Shown piece by piece: positions 30,146 through 38,788 of a DNA stretch of 64,000 bases. The stretch comes from Klebsiella quasipneumoniae subsp. quasipneumoniae. GTDB taxonomy: Bacteria; Pseudomonadota; Gammaproteobacteria; Enterobacterales; Enterobacteriaceae. The notes beneath the pieces were generated by a model that was given only the letters and a program-made list of their open reading frames with translations, searched no databases and had not been told where the DNA came from. The stretch is from NCBI RefSeq assembly GCF_020525925.1, contig NZ_CP084876.1, forward strand, positions 2,790,001 to 2,854,000, written 5' to 3'. The stretch's first letter is position 1; every line of letters begins with the position of its first letter. The position numbers and the translations under genes are program-made.

Positions 30146-30868
30146 ATGGCTGAACAACAGCCCCGCCCGGTTCTGATCACAGGAGGAGGCCGCCGCATCG
30201 GCCTCGCGCTAGCGCACCATTTTCTGCAGCAACACCAGCCGGTGATCGTCAGCTATCGCACGCCCTATCCGGCGATCGAAGACCTGCGCGAAGCGGGCGC
30301 CCTCTGTCTGCAGGCCGACTTCAGCAGCGATGACGGCATTCTGACCTTTGCCGAAGCGGTTAAATCGCATACCAGCGGCCTGCGGGCCATCATCCACAAC
30401 GCCAGTGACTGGATGGCGGAGAAGCCGGGCGTACCGCTCAGCACGGTGATCAACCGCATGATGCAGATCCACGTCCATGCCCCCTATCTGCTCAACCACG
30501 CGCTGGAGGAGCTCCTGCGCGGCCGCGGCCACGCCGCCAGCGACGTTATCCATATCACCGATTACGTGGTGGAGCGCGGGAGCGATAAACATATCGCCTA
30601 CGCCGCCAGCAAGGCCGCGCTGGACAACATGACCCGCTCCTTTGCCCGCAAGCTGGCCCCAGAGATCAAAGTCAACGCCATTGCGCCGTCGCTGATCATG
30701 TTCAATGAAGGTGACGACGAGGCTTATCGTCAGCAGGCGCTGGATAAGTCGCTGATGAAAATCGCCCCGGGCGAGAAAGAGATCAGCGACCTTATCGACT
30801 ATCTGTTTACCAGCCGCTACGTGACCGGCCGGTCATTCGCCGTCGACGGCGGTCGCCCTCTGCGTTAG
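30146..30868 (+). CDS. folM: Dihydromonapterin reductase
   Basis: The 240-residue short-chain dehydrogenase has the nucleotide motif TGGGRRIG (12-19; the arginines mark NADPH and pteridine-reductase use) and catalytic Y152-x3-K156 in YAASK. FolM makes tetrahydromonapterin and has weak dihydrofolate reductase activity. AAAGGAG precedes the start. The last four bases overlap the convergent ydgC stop. Confidence 0.95.
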   Translation: MAEQQPRPVLITGGGRRIGLALAHHFLQQHQPVIVSYRTPYPAIEDLREAGALCLQADFSSDDGILTFAEAVKSHTSGLRAIIHNASDWMAEKPGVPLSTVINRMMQIHVHAPYLLNHALEELLRGRGHAASDVIHITDYVVERGSDKHIAYAASKAALDNMTRSFARKLAPEIKVNAIAPSLIMFNEGDDEAYRQQALDKSLMKIAPGEKEISDLIDYLFTSRYVTGRSFAVDGGRPLR

Positions 30869-31200
30869 TGGAAGCGGCTCCAGCCAACAATCAACAGCCA
30901 CGCACACAGCCCCCAGCACCCCACTGCGCCTGCCAGCGCCAACGGCAGGCGCATGATCCCGGTGAAGTACCACAGCGACAGCAGATAGATAAAATAGGGA
31001 ACGATCGACCACATACCGAACACGATAGTGGTGCGCAGGGCTTCAATACCGCGCTCGCTGGCGACAATATAGTGGGCGATGAGCGCAAAGGTGGGAAACA
31101 GCGGAACAAGTCCGGCGATGGCGTAGTTTTTGGTTTTCGCCAGCACGCCAATCAGCACCACCACCAGCGCGCCCAGCAGCCCTTTGATTAACAGCCCCAT
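30865..31200 (-). CDS. ydgC: GlpM-family inner-membrane protein YdgC
   Basis: The 111-residue protein has four hydrophobic segments and conserved AKTKNYAIAGLVPLFPTFALIAHY. It has the same length as E. coli YdgC when started at MGLLIKG (ATG 31200); the earlier in-frame ATG at 31218 is not needed. GlpM of Pseudomonas affects alginate production; the enterobacterial role is unknown. Confidence 0.92.
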   Translation of the reverse strand: MGLLIKGLLGALVVVLIGVLAKTKNYAIAGLVPLFPTFALIAHYIVASERGIEALRTTIVFGMWSIVPYFIYLLSLWYFTGIMRLPLALAGAVGCWGLCAWLLIVGWSRFH

Positions 31201-31328
31201 GTCCTTATGCCTTAACAATGAATCAACAAGTTAGCGCAGCATAGCGGAATTAGCGCTGTTTATAAAAGAGGGATGGCGGGTAAAATAGGCACGGTGTATG
31301 TTACTTCTTTTACTGATGTGCAATAGAC

Positions 31329-32045
31329 ATGAATAAAATCGTTTTTGTTGAGGATGACCCTGAGGTAGGGGCGCTGATCGCCGCCTATCTCGGCAAGCAT
31401 GATATGGATGTGGTGGTCGAGCCTCGCGGCGACCGCGCAGAGGAAGTGATCGCGCGGGAGAAACCGGACCTCGTGCTCCTGGACATTATGCTGCCCGGCA
31501 AGGACGGAATGACGCTCTGTCGCGATCTGCGTGGGCAATGGCAAGGGCCGATTGTCCTGCTGACCTCGCTCGACAGCGATATGAACCATATCCTCTCCCT
31601 GGAGATGGGCGCCAGCGATTATATCCTGAAAACCACCCCGCCGGCGGTGCTGCTGGCGCGACTGCGTCTGCATTTGCGCCAGCATATCGCCCCGGCGGGA
31701 GCAGGCGCGCCTGCGACGCTCACCCCGCACAAGACCATCTCCTTTGGCTCACTGACCATTGACCCGGTCAACCGCCAGGTGCTGCTCGGCGGAGAAAGCG
31801 TCGCCCTGTCTACCGCCGATTTCGACCTGCTGTGGGAGCTGGCTACCCACGCCGGGCAGATTATGGACCGCGACGCCCTGCTGAAAAATTTACGCGGCGT
31901 CACCTACGACGGGATGGATCGCAGCGTCGACGTCGCCATCTCGCGCCTGCGCAAAAAACTGCTCGATAACGCCACAGAACCCTACCGGATTAAGACGGTA
32001 CGCAATAAAGGCTACCTCTTCGCCCCCCACGCCTGGGACAACTGA
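31329..32045 (+). CDS. rstA: Response regulator RstA
   Basis: The 238-residue OmpR-family regulator has the receiver acidic pocket EDD (8-10) and phospho-acceptor D52 in LLDIMLPGKDG, then a winged-helix DNA-binding domain from about 130 (MDRSVDVAISRLRKKL). RstA responds to PhoPQ and acid in enterobacteria. Unlike in E. coli, where rstB follows almost at once, here the next gene is an unrelated secreted protein and rstB starts 858 bases later. I see no complete PhoP box upstream, only a TGTTTA half-site near 31257. Confidence 0.95.
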   Translation: MNKIVFVEDDPEVGALIAAYLGKHDMDVVVEPRGDRAEEVIAREKPDLVLLDIMLPGKDGMTLCRDLRGQWQGPIVLLTSLDSDMNHILSLEMGASDYILKTTPPAVLLARLRLHLRQHIAPAGAGAPATLTPHKTISFGSLTIDPVNRQVLLGGESVALSTADFDLLWELATHAGQIMDRDALLKNLRGVTYDGMDRSVDVAISRLRKKLLDNATEPYRIKTVRNKGYLFAPHAWDN

Positions 32046-32275
32046 GCGGTCCTTCTGCGGCCCTGAAAGGGGCCCGTTTCACCGCCTGACCCCGGCGGCA
32101 TGCGCATCGCGTTTTTCGCCGCCTTCGCGCTGGCGGGTCGCCGCCAGTTTGTCATATTGAGTAAATCAATACGTTTCGCCGTACAGAAGCCCATCACATA
32201 ACCCCTCAATATGATTGTGCTCAAGGACTTACCGTTTTCAGAGTGGCATAAAGCCTGAAAACACAGGACTTTTGC

Positions 32276-32638
32276 ATGATGAAATACGTTGTACTTTTGG
32301 CACTTACCCTCTTCACGTCACTCTCTGGCTGGGCTTTTTCCCTCGACAACGCCGATATCCGGCTCCTCTGTCCACAGCGCGGGCAAATTAAGGTGCTCCT
32401 CCACCGCTATCAACATACCCAGCAATCCTGGGGAGATCACCATTTCGAAACCGGCGGCGGATACGTGCGCCAGGGGCCGCTGCTGGTGATCCCGTTTGCT
32501 AACCTTGATCAGATGATTTACCACCAGACCACCGGCGAATTTGCTTACTGGTATGCCGAAGCAAAACAGCTGGTGCGCTGTCGACTGCTGAGCCTGGCCA
32601 CCCTCTATCCGGTGGATATCCCCTACTATCGCGAGTAG
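32276..32638 (+). CDS. Secreted protein of unknown function between rstA and rstB
   Basis: The 120-residue protein has a signal peptide (MMKYVVLLALTLFTSLSGWA, cleavage near 20) and a mature part of about 100 residues rich in aromatic residues and histidine. Two cysteines (C32, C102) could form a disulfide. AGGA is seven bases before the first of two tandem ATGs. A 230-base gap separates it from rstA, so it may have its own promoter. I do not recognise a family. Its place inside a two-component locus suggests a link to RstB sensing in the periplasm, which is inference. Confidence 0.75.
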   Translation: MMKYVVLLALTLFTSLSGWAFSLDNADIRLLCPQRGQIKVLLHRYQHTQQSWGDHHFETGGGYVRQGPLLVIPFANLDQMIYHQTTGEFAYWYAEAKQLVRCRLLSLATLYPVDIPYYRE

Positions 32639-32704
32639 CGCCCAGCGGCGCGCAGATGACACTGGACATAATCCTTGCCTAATGCAGAGGTAAGCTCGCA
32701 ATAA

Positions 32705-32717
32705 GTGACACTGTCAC
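32705..32717. other. matS site (MatP-binding, Ter macrodomain)
   Basis: GTGACACTGTCAC fits the matS consensus GTGACRNYGTCAC at every position. MatP binding to such sites organises the terminus macrodomain and links it to the division site. It lies in the gap upstream of rstB, about 1.5 kb from the Ter site and tus, which independently place the window in the terminus. Confidence 0.85.
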
Positions 32718-32799
32718 ATTTTTAACGGCGCAGCTCCCCCCCGGCTGGCTATTGTCAGGGGACATAAACCCTGCTTTGATAGCGTATCGGTTACTCCCG

Positions 32800-32880
32800 C
32801 GCGGGCCTCGGCTCGCCCCGGTAAACCCGAGACGTTTCCGCCTCGCCGGGCAGATGGTCCCGAGGCGCCGGCAGGTTTCT
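32800..32880 (+). promoter_or_regulatory. GC-rich structured leader upstream of rstB
   Basis: Three arms can pair in two exclusive ways. GCCTCGG (32805-32811) can pair with CCGAGGC (32860-32866). Its CTCGG part can instead pair with CCGAG (32827-32831). The distal hairpin is followed by a T-rich stretch (TTTCTCTTTTT) just before the rstB start region. This resembles a small attenuator, but no leader peptide is obvious. Confidence 0.35.
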
Positions 32881-32903
32881 CTTTTTGACTATGCGGTAAT
32901 GTA

Positions 32904-34205
32904 ATGAAAAAGCTGTTCGTGCAGTTCTACCTTCTGCTCTTCGTCTGCTTTCTGGTGATGACCATGCTGGTGGGCCTGGTCTATAAATTTACCGCTGAAC
33001 GCGCCGGCCGGCAGTCGCTTGACGATCTGATGAAAAGCTCACTGTATCTGATGCGCAGCGAGCTGCGGGAAATTCCGCCTCGCGACTGGAGCAAGACGCT
33101 GAAAGAACTGGATCTTAATCTGTCGTTCGACCTGCACATCGAGCCGATGAGCAAATTCAAATTGTCGGAAAGCTCGATGCAACACCTGCGCGCCGGGGAT
33201 ATCGTCGCGCTCGACGACCAGTACACCTTTATCCAGCGCATCCCCCGCAGCCACTATGTGTTATCCGTGGGCCCGGTGCCCTATCTCTATTTTCTGCATG
33301 AAATGCGTCTCCTGGACGTAGCGCTGATGGCGTTTATCGCTATCTCGCTGGCCTTCCCGGTGTTTATCTGGATGCGTCCGCACTGGCAGGACATGCTGCG
33401 CATTGAGACCGCCGCCCAGCGCTTTGGCGAAGGCCACCTCAGCGAGCGTATTCATTTTGACAGCATGTCCAGCTTTGAGCGGCTCGGGGTGGCCTTCAAC
33501 CAGATGGCCGACAACATTAACGCCCTCATTGCCAGTAAAAAGCAGCTGATTGACGGCATCGCCCATGAGCTCAGGACGCCGCTGGTGCGCCTGCGCTACC
33601 GTCTGGAGATGAGCGAAAACCTCACCGAGGCGGAATCGCAGGCGCTGAACCGCGATATCGGCCAGCTGGAGGCGCTCATAGAAGAGCTCCTGACCTACGC
33701 CCGTCTCGACCGCCCGCAGACGGAGCTCAGCCTGACCACCCCCGATTTCCCCGCCTGGATCAGCGACCACGTCGAGGATATCCAGATGGTCAACCCACAG
33801 CGCGAAGTCGGCCTGGCGACGCTGACCCGCGGCAACTATGGCGCGCTGGATATGCGGTTGATGGAGCGGGTGCTGGATAATCTGGTGAACAACGCCCTGC
33901 GCTACAGCGGTCAGCGGGTGGCGGTCAGCCTGACCCTGCAGGGTTCCCGCGCGTCGTTGCAGGTCGACGATGACGGCCCGGGCATTGCCCCCGAGGAGCG
34001 CGAGCGGGTGTTCGAACCTTTTGTTCGTCTTGACCCCAGCCGCGATCGGGCGACCGGAGGCTGCGGCCTCGGCCTGGCCATCGTCCACAGTATCGCCCAG
34101 GCGATGGGGGGCGACGTTCGCTGCGAGGCCAGTCCACTCGGCGGCGCCCGCTTCTGCTTTAGCTGGCCGGTCTATCATCAGTTGCCCGATTTTACCTCTG
34201 CCTGA
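32904..34205 (+). CDS. rstB: Sensor histidine kinase RstB
   Basis: The 433-residue kinase has TM1 (about 5-28), a periplasmic domain of about 105 residues, TM2 (about 136-157), HAMP, the H box DGIAHELRTP (217-226; H221), N box DNLVNNALRY, and ATP-binding DDGPGIA and GGCGLGLAI. It has the E. coli RstB length and precedes tus as in E. coli. The start has no strong ribosome-binding site. It is separated from rstA by another gene, so kinase and regulator are probably not made from one simple transcript. Confidence 0.94.
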   Translation: MKKLFVQFYLLLFVCFLVMTMLVGLVYKFTAERAGRQSLDDLMKSSLYLMRSELREIPPRDWSKTLKELDLNLSFDLHIEPMSKFKLSESSMQHLRAGDIVALDDQYTFIQRIPRSHYVLSVGPVPYLYFLHEMRLLDVALMAFIAISLAFPVFIWMRPHWQDMLRIETAAQRFGEGHLSERIHFDSMSSFERLGVAFNQMADNINALIASKKQLIDGIAHELRTPLVRLRYRLEMSENLTEAESQALNRDIGQLEALIEELLTYARLDRPQTELSLTTPDFPAWISDHVEDIQMVNPQREVGLATLTRGNYGALDMRLMERVLDNLVNNALRYSGQRVAVSLTLQGSRASLQVDDDGPGIAPEERERVFEPFVRLDPSRDRATGGCGLGLAIVHSIAQAMGGDVRCEASPLGGARFCFSWPVYHQLPDFTSA

Positions 34206-34250
34206 ATAAAACTTGCGCAGAGGCCGCGGGCTGGCTATGCTGGAAAAATC

Positions 34251-34273
34251 GAATAGTATGTTGTAACTAAGGT
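34251..34273 (+). other. Replication terminator (Ter) site in the tus leader
   Basis: The sequence from 34255 reads AGTATGTTGTAACTAAGG, matching the Ter core AGNATGTTGTAACTAA exactly and E. coli TerB almost throughout. It ends where the tus ribosome-binding site (AAGG, 34269-34272) begins. Tus bound here would halt forks from one side and also repress tus. From the TerB convention, the blocking face should be the AGTATG end, that is, forks moving left to right in the window would be stopped. Confidence 0.93.
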
Positions 34274-34280
34274 GAAGGCG

Positions 34281-35213
34281 ATGGCCAGCTACGACCTCGT
34301 TGAACGTCTGAATGATACCTTTCGCCAGATCGAGCTGGAGCTGCAGGCGCTACGCCAGGCGTTAGCGACCTGCCGGCTGCTGGCGGGCCGGGTGTTTGAG
34401 CTGCCGGCGATCAGTAAGGATGCCGAGCACGACCCGCTGGCGAACATTACGGTCGTCCAGCACACCGGCGAGGCGGCGCTGGATCTCGCCCTGCGCCACT
34501 ACGGCCATCTGTTTATCCAGCAGCAGTCGGAAACCCGCAGCAGCAAAGCCGCCGTCCGCCTGCCGGGCGCTATCTGTCTCCAGGTCTCCGCCGCGGAACA
34601 GCAGGCGCTGCTGGCGCGCATTCAGCAGATTAACGCCCTGAAGGCCACCTTCGAGAAAATCGTCACTGTCGACGCTGGCCTGCCCCCCACCGCCCGCTTT
34701 GAGTGGGTGCATCGCCATCTGCCTGGGTTAATCACCCTCAGCGCCTATCGCACGCTAACGCCCCTCCTCGACCCGAGCACTATCCGCTTCGGCTGGGCCA
34801 ATAAGCACGTGATCAAAAATCTGACCCGCGACCAGGTGTTGATGATGCTGGAAAAAAGCCTGCAATCGCCGCGGGCGGTGCCGCCCTGGACCCGCGAGCA
34901 GTGGCAGAGCAAACTGGAAAGGGAGTATCAGGATATCGCCGCCCTGCCGCAGCGGGCGCGGCTAAAAATCAAACGGCCGGTGAAAGTGCAGCCGATTGCC
35001 CGTGTCTGGTATGCCAGCGAGCAGAAACAGGTGCAGTACGCCTGCCCCAGCCCGCTGATCGCCCTGATGTCCGGCAGCCAGGGGGTTAGCGTGCCGGATA
35101 TTGGGGAATTGCTCAACTACGACGCCGACAATGTGCAATACCGCTACAAACCGGAGGCGCAGGCGCTGAGATTACTGATCCCTCGTCTGCACCTCTGGCT
35201 GGCTAGCGAGTAG
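34281..35213 (+). CDS. tus: DNA replication terminus site-binding protein Tus
   Basis: The 310-residue protein aligns with E. coli Tus over its full length, with [28 protein letters not shown] and the C-terminal DNA-binding part [17 protein letters not shown] start it at [16 protein letters not shown] (ATG 34281), like E. coli MARYDLVDRL; the in-frame GTG at 34272 lies inside the Ter/ribosome-binding sequence. It binds Ter as a monomer and blocks DnaB from one direction. Its end overlaps the convergent fumC stop by 11 bases. Confidence 0.97.
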   Translation: MASYDLVERLNDTFRQIELELQALRQALATCRLLAGRVFELPAISKDAEHDPLANITVVQHTGEAALDLALRHYGHLFIQQQSETRSSKAAVRLPGAICLQVSAAEQQALLARIQQINALKATFEKIVTVDAGLPPTARFEWVHRHLPGLITLSAYRTLTPLLDPSTIRFGWANKHVIKNLTRDQVLMMLEKSLQSPRAVPPWTREQWQSKLEREYQDIAALPQRARLKIKRPVKVQPIARVWYASEQKQVQYACPSPLIALMSGSQGVSVPDIGELLNYDADNVQYRYKPEAQALRLLIPRLHLWLASE

Positions 35214-36603
35214 CCAGGCTGCCGACCATCTGTTCCGGGCGCACCCAGCTATCGAATTCGGCTTCCGTCAGGTAGCCCAGCGCCAGCGCCGAAGCCTTCA
35301 GGGTCAGCCCCTCATGGTGCGCTTTTTTGGCGATCTCCGCCGCTTTATCATAGCCGATATGGGTATTCAGCGCGGTCACCAGCATCAGCGACTCGTTGAG
35401 CAGCTGGGTGATCCGCTCACGATTCGGCTCAATCCCCATCGCACAGTGCTCGTTAAAGCTCGTCATGCCGTCCGCCAGCAGACGCACCGACTGCAGGAAG
35501 TTGTGAATGACCATCGGCCGATAGACGTTGAGCTCAAAGTTGCCCGAGGCGCCGCCGATATTCACCGCCACGTCGTTACCCATCACCTGGCAGCAGACCA
35601 TGGTCAGGGCCTCGCACTGCGTCGGGTTGACCTTACCGGGCATAATCGATGACCCAGGCTCGTTTTCCGGGATGGCGATTTCGCCAATCCCGCAGCGCGG
35701 CCCGGAGGCCAGCCAGCGGACATCGTTAGCGATTTTCATCAGCGAGGCCGCCAGACCTTTCAGCGCGCCGTGGGCATGGACCAGGGCATCGACAGTGGCC
35801 AGCGCTTCGAATTTATTCGGCGCGGTGACAAACGGCTGTCCGCTGAGCGAGGCCAGCTCGGCCGCCACCCGGACGGCATATTCCGGATGCGTATTCAGCC
35901 CGGTCCCCACCGCCGTCCCGCCCAGCGCCAGCTCGGCAAGGTGCGGCTGGCTGGCTTCAAGATGCTTCAGGCTATGGTCCAGCATCGCCACCCAGCCGGA
36001 GATTTCCTGGCCTAAGGTGAGCGGCGTGGCGTCCTGCAGATGGGTGCGACCGATCTTCACGATATCCTTGAAGGCCACCGCTTTTTCGTTGAGCGTGGCC
36101 CGCAGCGCCTGCAGCGACGGGAGCAATTTTTCCCGCAGGGCGACCAGCGCCGCGACGTGCATGGCGGTGGGGAACACATCATTCGAGCTCTGGCTTTTAT
36201 TGACATCGTCATTGGGGTGGATTTTTCGCGCCATCCCCCGCTCACCGCCGAGCAGTTCACTGGCGCGGTTAGCCAGCACCTCGTTCATATTCATATTGCT
36301 CTGGGTGCCGGAACCGGTCTGCCAGATAGCCAGCGGGAACTCCTGGGGGTGTTTTCCGGCCAGCACTTCGTCAGCGGCGGCGACGATCGCCCCGGCTTTC
36401 TCCGCCGTCAGCAGGGCAAGATCCTGATTGACCTTCGCCGCCGCCCGCTTGGTCAGCGCGAGGGCATATATCAGTTCCCCGGGCATTTTTTCGGTCGAGA
36501 TGCGGAAATGCTCCAGCGAACGCTGGGTCTGGGCGCCCCAGAGTTTATCGGCCGGGACGTCGATGGCGCCCATCGAGTCTTTTTCACTGCGATGCGTTGT
36601 CAT
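35203..36603 (-). CDS. fumC: Class II fumarate hydratase FumC
   Basis: The 466-residue iron-free fumarase has the signature [13 protein letters not shown] and [14 protein letters not shown] start it at [20 protein letters not shown] (ATG 36603), with AGGAG well placed; the longer frame includes promoter DNA. FumC is oxygen-stable and in E. coli is induced by superoxide. A SoxS-type box lies about 85 bases upstream, and an intrinsic terminator for fumA separates the two genes. Confidence 0.96.
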   Translation of the reverse strand: MTTHRSEKDSMGAIDVPADKLWGAQTQRSLEHFRISTEKMPGELIYALALTKRAAAKVNQDLALLTAEKAGAIVAAADEVLAGKHPQEFPLAIWQTGSGTQSNMNMNEVLANRASELLGGERGMARKIHPNDDVNKSQSSNDVFPTAMHVAALVALREKLLPSLQALRATLNEKAVAFKDIVKIGRTHLQDATPLTLGQEISGWVAMLDHSLKHLEASQPHLAELALGGTAVGTGLNTHPEYAVRVAAELASLSGQPFVTAPNKFEALATVDALVHAHGALKGLAASLMKIANDVRWLASGPRCGIGEIAIPENEPGSSIMPGKVNPTQCEALTMVCCQVMGNDVAVNIGGASGNFELNVYRPMVIHNFLQSVRLLADGMTSFNEHCAMGIEPNRERITQLLNESLMLVTALNTHIGYDKAAEIAKKAHHEGLTLKASALALGYLTEAEFDSWVRPEQMVGSLATR

Positions 36604-36686
36604 TACTTTCTCCTTGGATGAAAAGTGCGTCATAGCGACAAAGCTCACCTGCTTAAAAGAGTAAGTATTGGCCAGATTGATAAGTT

Positions 36687-36703
36687 GTTTTGGTGGTTCG
36701 TGC
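36687..36703 (-). promoter_or_regulatory. Candidate SoxS/MarA/Rob box upstream of fumC
   Basis: On the minus strand GCACGAACCACCAAAAC fits the soxbox core GCAY-N-RW-N4-YAAA at every defined base; the leading A of the full consensus is not present. It is 84 bases before the fumC start, a suitable place for an activator of fumC, as known in E. coli. Confidence 0.55.
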
Positions 36704-36716
36704 CGCAAAGCGGCAT

Positions 36717-36740
36717 AAAAAAGCCGCCCCGAAGGGCGGC
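36717..36740 (-). terminator. Intrinsic terminator after fumA
   Basis: Read leftward, GCCGCCC-TTCG-GGGCGGC is followed by TTTTTTAT. The stem closes a stable UUCG tetraloop. It is about 200 bases past the fumA stop. A second copy of the same hairpin at 36918-36935 lacks the T run. Confidence 0.88.
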
Positions 36741-36773
36741 CCGGACGGCTGACAACATGCCATCTTCAGCGAT

Positions 36774-36936
36774 TGCCCGGCGGCGCTGCGCTGGCGCGGG
36801 CCGACAGGGAATGGCATACCCGGTTGATATTGCTGTTTTCGTAGGCCGGGTAAGGCGAAAGCCGCCACCCGGCAGAAGGCGCGCACGATAACGAAAACAA
36901 GTTTGTCATCGGCCAGAGCCGCCCCGAAGGGCGGCC
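36774..36936. repeat. REP pair (BIME) between fumC and fumA
   Basis: Two inverted REP units are visible: GCCCGGCGGCGCTGCGCTGG at 36777 onward and GTAGGCCGGGTAAGGCGAAA followed by GCCGCCACCCGGC near 36841-36875. A duplicate of the fumA terminator hairpin follows (36918-36935). Such elements bind gyrase or IHF and stabilise upstream mRNA. Confidence 0.75.
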
Positions 36937-36940
36937 AGGT

Positions 36941-38587
36941 TTATTTCACGCAGCGGGCGCACTGCGACGTCTGGATCTGCTGGAAGAAGTCGTTGCCTTT
37001 ATCATCGACGAGGATAAACGCCGGGAAGTCTTCCACTTCGATTTTCCAGATCGCCTCCATCCCCAGCTCCGGATACGCCACGCACTCCAGGCTGCGGATG
37101 CTCTGCTGAGCCAGTACCGCCGCCGGGCCGCCGATGCTGCCGAGGTAGAAACCGCCGTGCTTATGGCAGGCGTCGGTGACCTGCTGGCTGCGGTTGCCTT
37201 TCGCCAGCATGATCTTACTCGCGCCGTGAGACTGCAGCAGATCGACGTAAGAGTCCATGCGGCCTGCGGTAGTCGGGCCGAGGGAGCCGGAGGCGTAACC
37301 GTCCGGCGTCTTGGCCGGGCCGGCGTAGTAGATCGGGTGATCTTTCACGTACTGCGGCAGTTCCTCGCCATTATCGATAAGCTCTTTCAGCTTGGCGTGG
37401 GCGATGTCGCGGGCGACGATAATGGTGCCGCTCAGCGACAGACGGGTGGAGACCGGGTACTGCGACAGCAGCGCCAGGATCTCGCTCATCGGCTGGTTAA
37501 GGTTCACCTTCACCGCTTCGCCTTCGCCGGCCTGGCGCAGATGCTCAGGGATATATTTCCCCGGATTGCTCTCCAGCTTCTCGATCCAGATGCCGTCGCG
37601 GTTGATTTTGGCTTTGATGTTGCGGTCGGCGGAACAGGAAACCCCCATCCCTACCGGACAGGAGGCGCCGTGGCGCGGCAGGCGGATCACCCGGATATCG
37701 TGGGCGAAGTATTTGCCGCCGAACTGCGCGCCGAGGCCGAGATTTTGCGCCTCCACCAGCAGCTCCTGCTCCAGCTGAATGTCGCGGAACGCCTGGCCAT
37801 GCTCATTACCTTCGGTCGGCAGACCGTCGTAGTATTTGGTGGACGCCAGCTTGACGGTCTTCAGCGTCGCTTCCGCCGAGGTACCGCCGATGACAAAGGC
37901 GATGTGGTACGGCGGGCAGGCAGCGGTACCAAGGGTACGCATCTTCTCCACCAGATAGTTTTTCAGCTTCGCCGGGGTGATCAGCGCTTTGGTTTCCTGG
38001 TAGAGATAGGTTTTGTTCGCCGAGCCGCCGCCTTTGGCGATACAGAGGAATTTGTACTCATCGCCATCGGTAGCATAGAGGTCGATCTGCGCCGGCAGGT
38101 TGGTGCCGGTGTTGACCTCTTTATACATATCCAGCGGGGCGTTCTGCGAATAGCGCAGGTTGTCCTGGATGTAGGTGTTGTATACCCCCTGCGCCAGCGC
38201 GGCTTCGTCGCCGCCGCCGGTCCAGACGCGCTGGCCTTTTTTACCCATGATGATGGCGGTGCCGGTGTCCTGGCAGGTGGGCAGAATGCCTTTGGCGGCG
38301 ATATCGGAGTTGCGCAGGAACTGCAGGGCGACGTATTTGTCGTTTTCGCTGGCTTCCGGGTCGTTAAGGATATCCGCTACCTGCTGCTGATGGGCCGGGC
38401 GAAGCATAAAGGAGGCGTCGTGGAAGGCATGTTGCGCCAGAAGGGTCAGCGCCTGAGGGTCAACTTTTAGCACTTCCTGGCCGGCAAATTCGGCGACGGA
38501 GACGTAATCACTGCTGAAGAGATAATACTCGGTGTCATCCTTTTTGAGGGGAAAAGGATCCTGGTAAACAAACGGTTTATTCGACAT
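36941..38587 (-). CDS. fumA: Class I (4Fe-4S) fumarate hydratase FumA
   Basis: The 548-residue class I fumarase is close to FumB at 6535-8187. Cluster motifs [16 protein letters not shown] and GVSCSADRN are intact. It sits between fumC and manA, as in E. coli, which makes it the FumA ortholog used in the aerobic citric-acid cycle. The C-terminus (SQCARCVK) keeps a CxxC pair. Several stretches of 60-70 bases are identical to fumB, in opposite orientation. Confidence 0.95.
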   Translation of the reverse strand: MSNKPFVYQDPFPLKKDDTEYYLFSSDYVSVAEFAGQEVLKVDPQALTLLAQHAFHDASFMLRPAHQQQVADILNDPEASENDKYVALQFLRNSDIAAKGILPTCQDTGTAIIMGKKGQRVWTGGGDEAALAQGVYNTYIQDNLRYSQNAPLDMYKEVNTGTNLPAQIDLYATDGDEYKFLCIAKGGGSANKTYLYQETKALITPAKLKNYLVEKMRTLGTAACPPYHIAFVIGGTSAEATLKTVKLASTKYYDGLPTEGNEHGQAFRDIQLEQELLVEAQNLGLGAQFGGKYFAHDIRVIRLPRHGASCPVGMGVSCSADRNIKAKINRDGIWIEKLESNPGKYIPEHLRQAGEGEAVKVNLNQPMSEILALLSQYPVSTRLSLSGTIIVARDIAHAKLKELIDNGEELPQYVKDHPIYYAGPAKTPDGYASGSLGPTTAGRMDSYVDLLQSHGASKIMLAKGNRSQQVTDACHKHGGFYLGSIGGPAAVLAQQSIRSLECVAYPELGMEAIWKIEVEDFPAFILVDDKGNDFFQQIQTSQCARCVK

Positions 38588-38788
38588 TGTACTCTCACTT
38601 ACTGCTTTGGCTGATTATGTTTCAGGCAGGGACTCCATGTGCCTGTAGAAAAGCGAGTCGATCAATTTTACACAAATTTTTAACAAAAACTGAGACAGGG
38701 ACGACTTTTTCTTTCAGCAGTTGCTTCTCCAGCGTTTGCTGGTTTAATAGGGCGATAAATTTTACTTTGATTGAAACAGGGATTGAGA

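Noticed and set aside
31200..31328. PhoP box upstream of rstA
   Set aside because: Only a single TGTTTA half-site (near 31257) is present; the second half at the required spacing is missing.
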